From: Acanthamoeba lenticulata | Taxonomy: Eukaryota > Discosea > Longamoebia > Acanthamoebidae | DNA length: 23,462 nt | Assembly: GCA_002179805.1 (NCBI GenBank) | Contig: NAVB01001131.1 | Span: 1 to 23,462, forward strand | Direction: 5' to 3' | Shown: one piece after another, positions 20,201 to 23,462 of the stretch | How the letters are laid out: each line of letters opens with the position of its first letter | Numbering within the stretch: position 1 is the stretch's first letter | Program-made: the position numbers and the translations under genes | The notes under the pieces: generated by a model | What the model was told of the DNA's origin: nothing | Seen by the model: the letters and a program-made list of their open reading frames with translations, nothing else | Databases searched by the model: none

Positions 20201-22402
20201 TACTGCTTCTTCGACGCCTTCGTCCTCTGCTTCAGTGCCGCCCTCTAGTACACCTTCGGGGACCTCCACACCAACACCAACCATCACGCCCACGGTAACC
20301 CCAACGGTGACTCCGACGGTGACACCCACGGCGACGCCTACGGTTACCGTCACGCCCACAGGGACTCCAACAGGCACACCGACAGTGACTCCCACCATAA
20401 CGCCTACTGTGACGCCAACTGGACCACCCACGGTAACCCCCACGGTGACAGTTACGCCCACGGTGACGCCCACAGTCACACCCACGGTTACGCCGACCGT
20501 GACTCAGACCGTCACACCCACTGTGACATCGACTGTTACTCCAACCGTGACGCCCTCAGTTACGCCCACCGTGACGCCTACCGTGACGCCGACAGTGACG
20601 GCCACTGTCACGCCCACGGTGACACCTACGGTGACTCCCACAGTGATACCCACTGTTACTGTTACGCCGACAGTGACGCCAACAGTGACGCCCACCATCA
20701 CACCCACAGTGACGTCTACAGTCACTCCCACGGTCACGCCCACAGTGACACCCACAGTCACTGCTGCGACGGTGACGCCGACACCTACCGGAACACCCAC
20801 TCCAACGCCCACGGTGACACCAACAGCCACGCCAACACGAACTCCTACCGCCACTCCCACCGTTACGCCGACTCTTACACCTACAGTGACGCCCACAGCA
20901 ACGCCAACAGTGACACCCACAGTCACTCCAACTGTCACGCCGACAGTGACGCCGACGGTGACACCAACTGCTACGCCGGCGTTGCCGCCCACCGTAACGC
21001 CCTCAGTCACGCCCACTGTCGGTGTGCCGACAGTTACCCCCACCGTCACGCCCACGGTGACGCCGACTGTGACGCCCACGCTGACGCCCACAGTGACGCC
21101 GACAGTTACCCCCACCGCCACGCCCACGGTGACGCCGACTGTGACGCCCACGCTGACGCCGACTGTTACGCCGACGATGTCGCCCACAGTGACACCTACA
21201 CTGTCACCAGAGTCGTATATCTTACCTCTCAATGTGACCTACAACATCGATGAGACAGTGCCCAACCTCAGCCTGTCTGTCCAGGGATCTAACAGCAGTG
21301 GTGCACCCTCCCCACCCCTCTAGTCGCTGGCCTTAGGCTCACTGTTGTGAGGGCCCTTCTCAACCAACCAGTCTCCTATGCTGTGGTGCACAGGTGCACC
21401 ACAGACTGTGGTATCCATGTCACAGCAAGATCTCCAGCTGGGCTCCGGCTCTCCCTTCACAGCGGCCGGTAACAGATCTTTTGCACCACTACTGCAGTTC
21501 TCCCTTGTGAGTGTGCACTCAACGCTGTTGGTGCAATGTGTGGTGTGGTGTGGTGTTGTGTGTGGTGCCTCGATGCAGTGTCCAATGTGCAGGTGGATGG
21601 AGCAACAACCATCTACACGCAGTACGTTACCAACGCGGCCAACCACACGCTAATGCAGCTCAGCCAGTTGTTCACCTTCCACGAGGATACCTTGGAGGGC
21701 CTGTTTGCCGGGCGCGGCTTCCTCATCAGAGCCAGCACTCTCAAGTGGGCGCTATCCATCACCGGCAGCAGCGCTGGACAGCTGACTGTGCGCTATCGGC
21801 TGTCAGAGAGCAGCAACTCTTCGCGTGCTGCCGGCCTTGCACGCGGCGTTACTGTGCGACGCGGAGTGCCGCAGGCGCTGATGACCACCTACTACGTTCC
21901 CTTTGAGTCCGTGGTGACCGCCTCCTCTGGTGGCGCAACCTTGTCATCTTCATCGCAGCTGGTGGCACTAGTCGAGGTGTGGGACTTTGCGGTGGCCGAC
22001 GGTGCAGAGCGACCTATAGGCCACGATGTGCGACTTGCTGAAGCAGAGCCAGACTCTGGGCCGTCGTCATCATCATCATCATCATCGCTCGAGTATGTGC
22101 TCGAACTCAGACTTCCAAGCTTCACAACCTCGCTCTACTACGACCCATCTCTCTCCTTGGGCATGCTCGTGGGCGCAAGCAGCAACGGCATTTCCAAGAA
22201 GGGCGGCACTGATGGCAACACAATGCTTCTCGTGATTGCGGGAGTTGTAGTCAGTGTCCTGATCATCACCAGCATTGCAGTGACTAGCACAGTGGTGGTC
22301 CTGATGCGGAGGAGAAAGACTAAGCAGTTGCAAGTCCTGCGCAAGACCCTGGTGTACACCACACCCATACAGGTGCATACTCTCAACCATCTCAATGGAT
22401 AA
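17295..22402 (+). CDS. Type I membrane surface protein: repeated exon modules, TPTV stalk, short tail
   Basis: Sixteen exons join in phase to 1197 residues: 17295-17370, 17550-17694, 17781-17881, 17995-18135, 18210-18272, 18375-18440, 18536-18616, 18727-18801, 18930-19013, 19109-19186, 19293-19451, 19525-19608, 19694-19777, 19867-21300, 21394-21506 and 21593-22402. Exon 1 is a signal peptide (MCCVIACLQTTLLILLFSC...LSA). Exon 2 (VCPNDCDYTDISTALTNV, then TTILVRTGAY and NIELV) looks like the entry of a right-handed beta-helix. The next exons mostly encode one unit each, with a W-x-Q-x-G-x-L-x-I-T-like core and many Asn glycosylation sites. Residues about 476-860 are a Ser/Thr/Pro then TPTV stalk, probably heavily O-glycosylated. 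An unassigned domain follows, then a Ser run, a membrane span (about 1139-1165), RRRK and a tail of some 30 residues. This layout fits a surface receptor or adhesin; no enzyme motif is seen. No family name is known to me. Confidence 0.8.
20280..21210 (+). repeat. 12-base coding minisatellite (Thr-Pro-Thr-Val)
   Basis: About 75 tandem units of 12 bases, close to ACGCCCACGGTG, all in frame within one exon of the surface protein. Units differ mainly at third codon positions (acg, aca, acc, act; gtg, gtc, gtt), and replacements are mostly V to A, I or L and P to S. Flanking 20040-20280 is Ser/Pro/Thr-rich but not regular. Confidence 0.95.
21537..21567. repeat. TGGTG repeat in an intron
   Basis: TGTGGTG units in the last intron (21507-21592) of the surface-protein gene, the same motif as at 16221-16255 but on the coding strand. 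Confidence 0.7.
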
Positions 22403-22882
22403 CCATTTGTCTCATGCTGTTTTATCAGAACAACGGACATGATCAAGAAAAAAAACAGTTGGCATCTATTTCAATGACCACAGTCAAACAGTCAAAGAAG
22501 AGCAAACAAGATAACTATAACCTACACAGGCAGACTTGGCTTTCAGCTTAATGACATTGCATGTGTATATATATATATTTCAGCCAAATATGAACCATAC
22601 TAAAATAAGTAGTTTTTACAAATTTTACAAATTTTGCAACTTTTTAGTTTTTGTAAATGATTTAAGGTTTCCACCAAAAAGGTTAAGGATTTCCCTGGGC
22701 GTTTTTGAAGGTTTTCATAATATACATCTTGTTCTCTTCCATCAGGCCTTTAGGGTAGGGAAAAGTCTTGGGGAGACCCTTAACTTCAGACCCCCCCTTT
22801 TTATTACATCATCAAATAAAACAAGCTGAATAAGCAAAGTGGATTAAAGATCCCCCCACTTGATTCATTGGCTTGTCAAAAA

Positions 22883-22911
22883 TCTGTCAAAAATGTCAGA
22901 ATTTTGACAGA
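22883..22911. repeat. Inverted repeat, 10-base arms
   Basis: TCTGTCAAAA at 22883-22892 and its exact reverse complement TTTTGACAGA at 22902-22911 are separated by nine bases. A related TGTCAAAAAT lies just upstream at 22874. It could form a hairpin or be a binding-site pair. Confidence 0.7.
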
Positions 22912-23040
22912 CATGTACATGATGTGATGGTGACATGCCATATATCATTCGAAAGCCCATGAATTATCACATCTGATAAAACTGGTTTCATGATTTGTCG
23001 ACTTGTTGTTGGCCCACAAGATGGTGCACAAGACTTTGGG

Positions 23041-23064
23041 TTAGGGTTAGGGTTAGGGTTAGGG
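23041..23064. repeat. Interstitial telomeric repeat (TTAGGG)4
   Basis: Four perfect TTAGGG units, preceded by an imperfect TTTGGG at 23035-23040. They are flanked on both sides by unique sequence, so this is internal and not a chromosome end in this window. Confidence 0.9.
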
Positions 23065-23396
23065 CTCTTTGACGCGCTTGCAGAGCATCTGAGACATGTC
23101 ACTCTTTGACCTTCTTGTAGAACAGGACAAGGGCTACAAAACGTGCTATACTAGAGGTCTTGATGTCAACATATAAGTCAGAAAAGTGGAAAATGTCGGA
23201 AATTTCGCAGAAAACAGGGGGGTGTCAATTGCGAGTCCAGACCTTTGGGATGCTGAGGCGTGAGCAGGACATGCGAAGCATGTCTTGCTCTAGCCAAGCT
23301 CCTGCTCCACCACCAACAGCAAAAAACATCCATTTTGATCAAGTTTGTGGACTTGGAGACGACCACTGAGATGGTCGTCCAACATCAATCATTTAT

Positions 23397-23462
23397 TCAT
23401 TTCTTTCTGCCAGCAGCATTCTTCCTGACAAAGATGTTCTGTTTGAGCCAGTCTTCCACCAG
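23397..23462 (-). CDS. Possible C-terminal end of a gene running in from the right
   Basis: On the minus strand the last 66 bases are open and read VEDWLKQNIFVRKNAAGRKK before TGA at 23399-23397. An AATAAA (23397-23392, minus) overlaps the stop codon, and the sequence turns AT-rich right after it. GC-rich codons and the lysine-rich end look like a real C-terminus. Only about 21 residues are visible and no family can be named. Confidence 0.4.
   Translation of the reverse strand: MVEDWLKQNIFVRKNAAGRKK

Larger units (their letters stand above)
22403..23396. other. AT-rich intergenic stretch with no recognised gene
   Basis: About 1 kb of AT-rich DNA between the stop of the surface-protein gene and a possible convergent gene end. 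It contains a TA run (22565-22578), AATAAA near 22815, C or G homopolymers of six or seven, a 10-base inverted repeat (22883-22911) and a telomere-like array (23041-23064). Frames on both strands are short and have the wrong composition for genes of this genome. It could be a decayed transposon or a chromosome-rearrangement scar. Confidence 0.6.

Noticed and set aside
19985..21232. Two long minus-strand frames encoding GVTV repeats (19985-20485 and 20504-21232)
   Set aside because: They are the reverse complement of the TPTV minisatellite. A stop-free repeat is open in several frames; only the plus frame has a signal peptide, a membrane span and matching introns.

Overview
The window looks like nuclear DNA from a free-living amoeba of the Acanthamoeba type. 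Coding DNA is GC-rich, most genes carry many short GT-AG introns (about 70-220 bases), genes are packed closely on both strands, and the few recognisable families are eukaryotic (PNKP, a CUE/VPS9 Rab exchange factor, a P-class PPR protein, a Frizzled-type cysteine-rich protein). The organism is an inference from gene content and style; no marker gene proves it. All exon joins below were made by eye from reading frame, splice dinucleotides and family fit. In every complete multi-exon model the phases agree and the summed length is a multiple of three.

Layout. 1-1980 (+): 3' part of a leucine-rich-repeat protein. 2093-3213 (+): secreted protein with tandem Frizzled-like cysteine-rich domains. 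3366-5365 (+): bifunctional polynucleotide 3'-phosphatase/5'-kinase. 5498-6916 (-): PPR protein with a possible mitochondrial leader. 7447-9645 (+): UDP-glucose 4-epimerase with an unusual N-terminal membrane anchor. 9763-11590: a disturbed segment, with a broken Crinkler/RHS-like NTPase-nuclease gene between two direct copies of the 3' end of the next gene. 11491-12632 (-): protein resembling UPF0739/C1orf74. 12749-16837 (-): large CUE plus VPS9 protein. 17295-22402 (+): type I membrane protein with a signal peptide, a series of single-repeat exons with phase-1 introns, a long Thr-Pro-Thr-Val stalk, one membrane span and a short tail. 22403-23396: an AT-rich gap of about 1 kb with an interstitial TTAGGG array. 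23397 to the end (-): possible last codons of another gene.

The genes do not form an operon or an obvious pathway. They are ordinary neighbours: DNA end repair, endosomal Rab activation, organelle RNA handling, sugar nucleotide supply and cell-surface proteins. The most unusual parts are the modular surface protein at 17295-22402, the decayed effector-like gene with its duplicated flank at 9763-11590, and the membrane-anchored epimerase.
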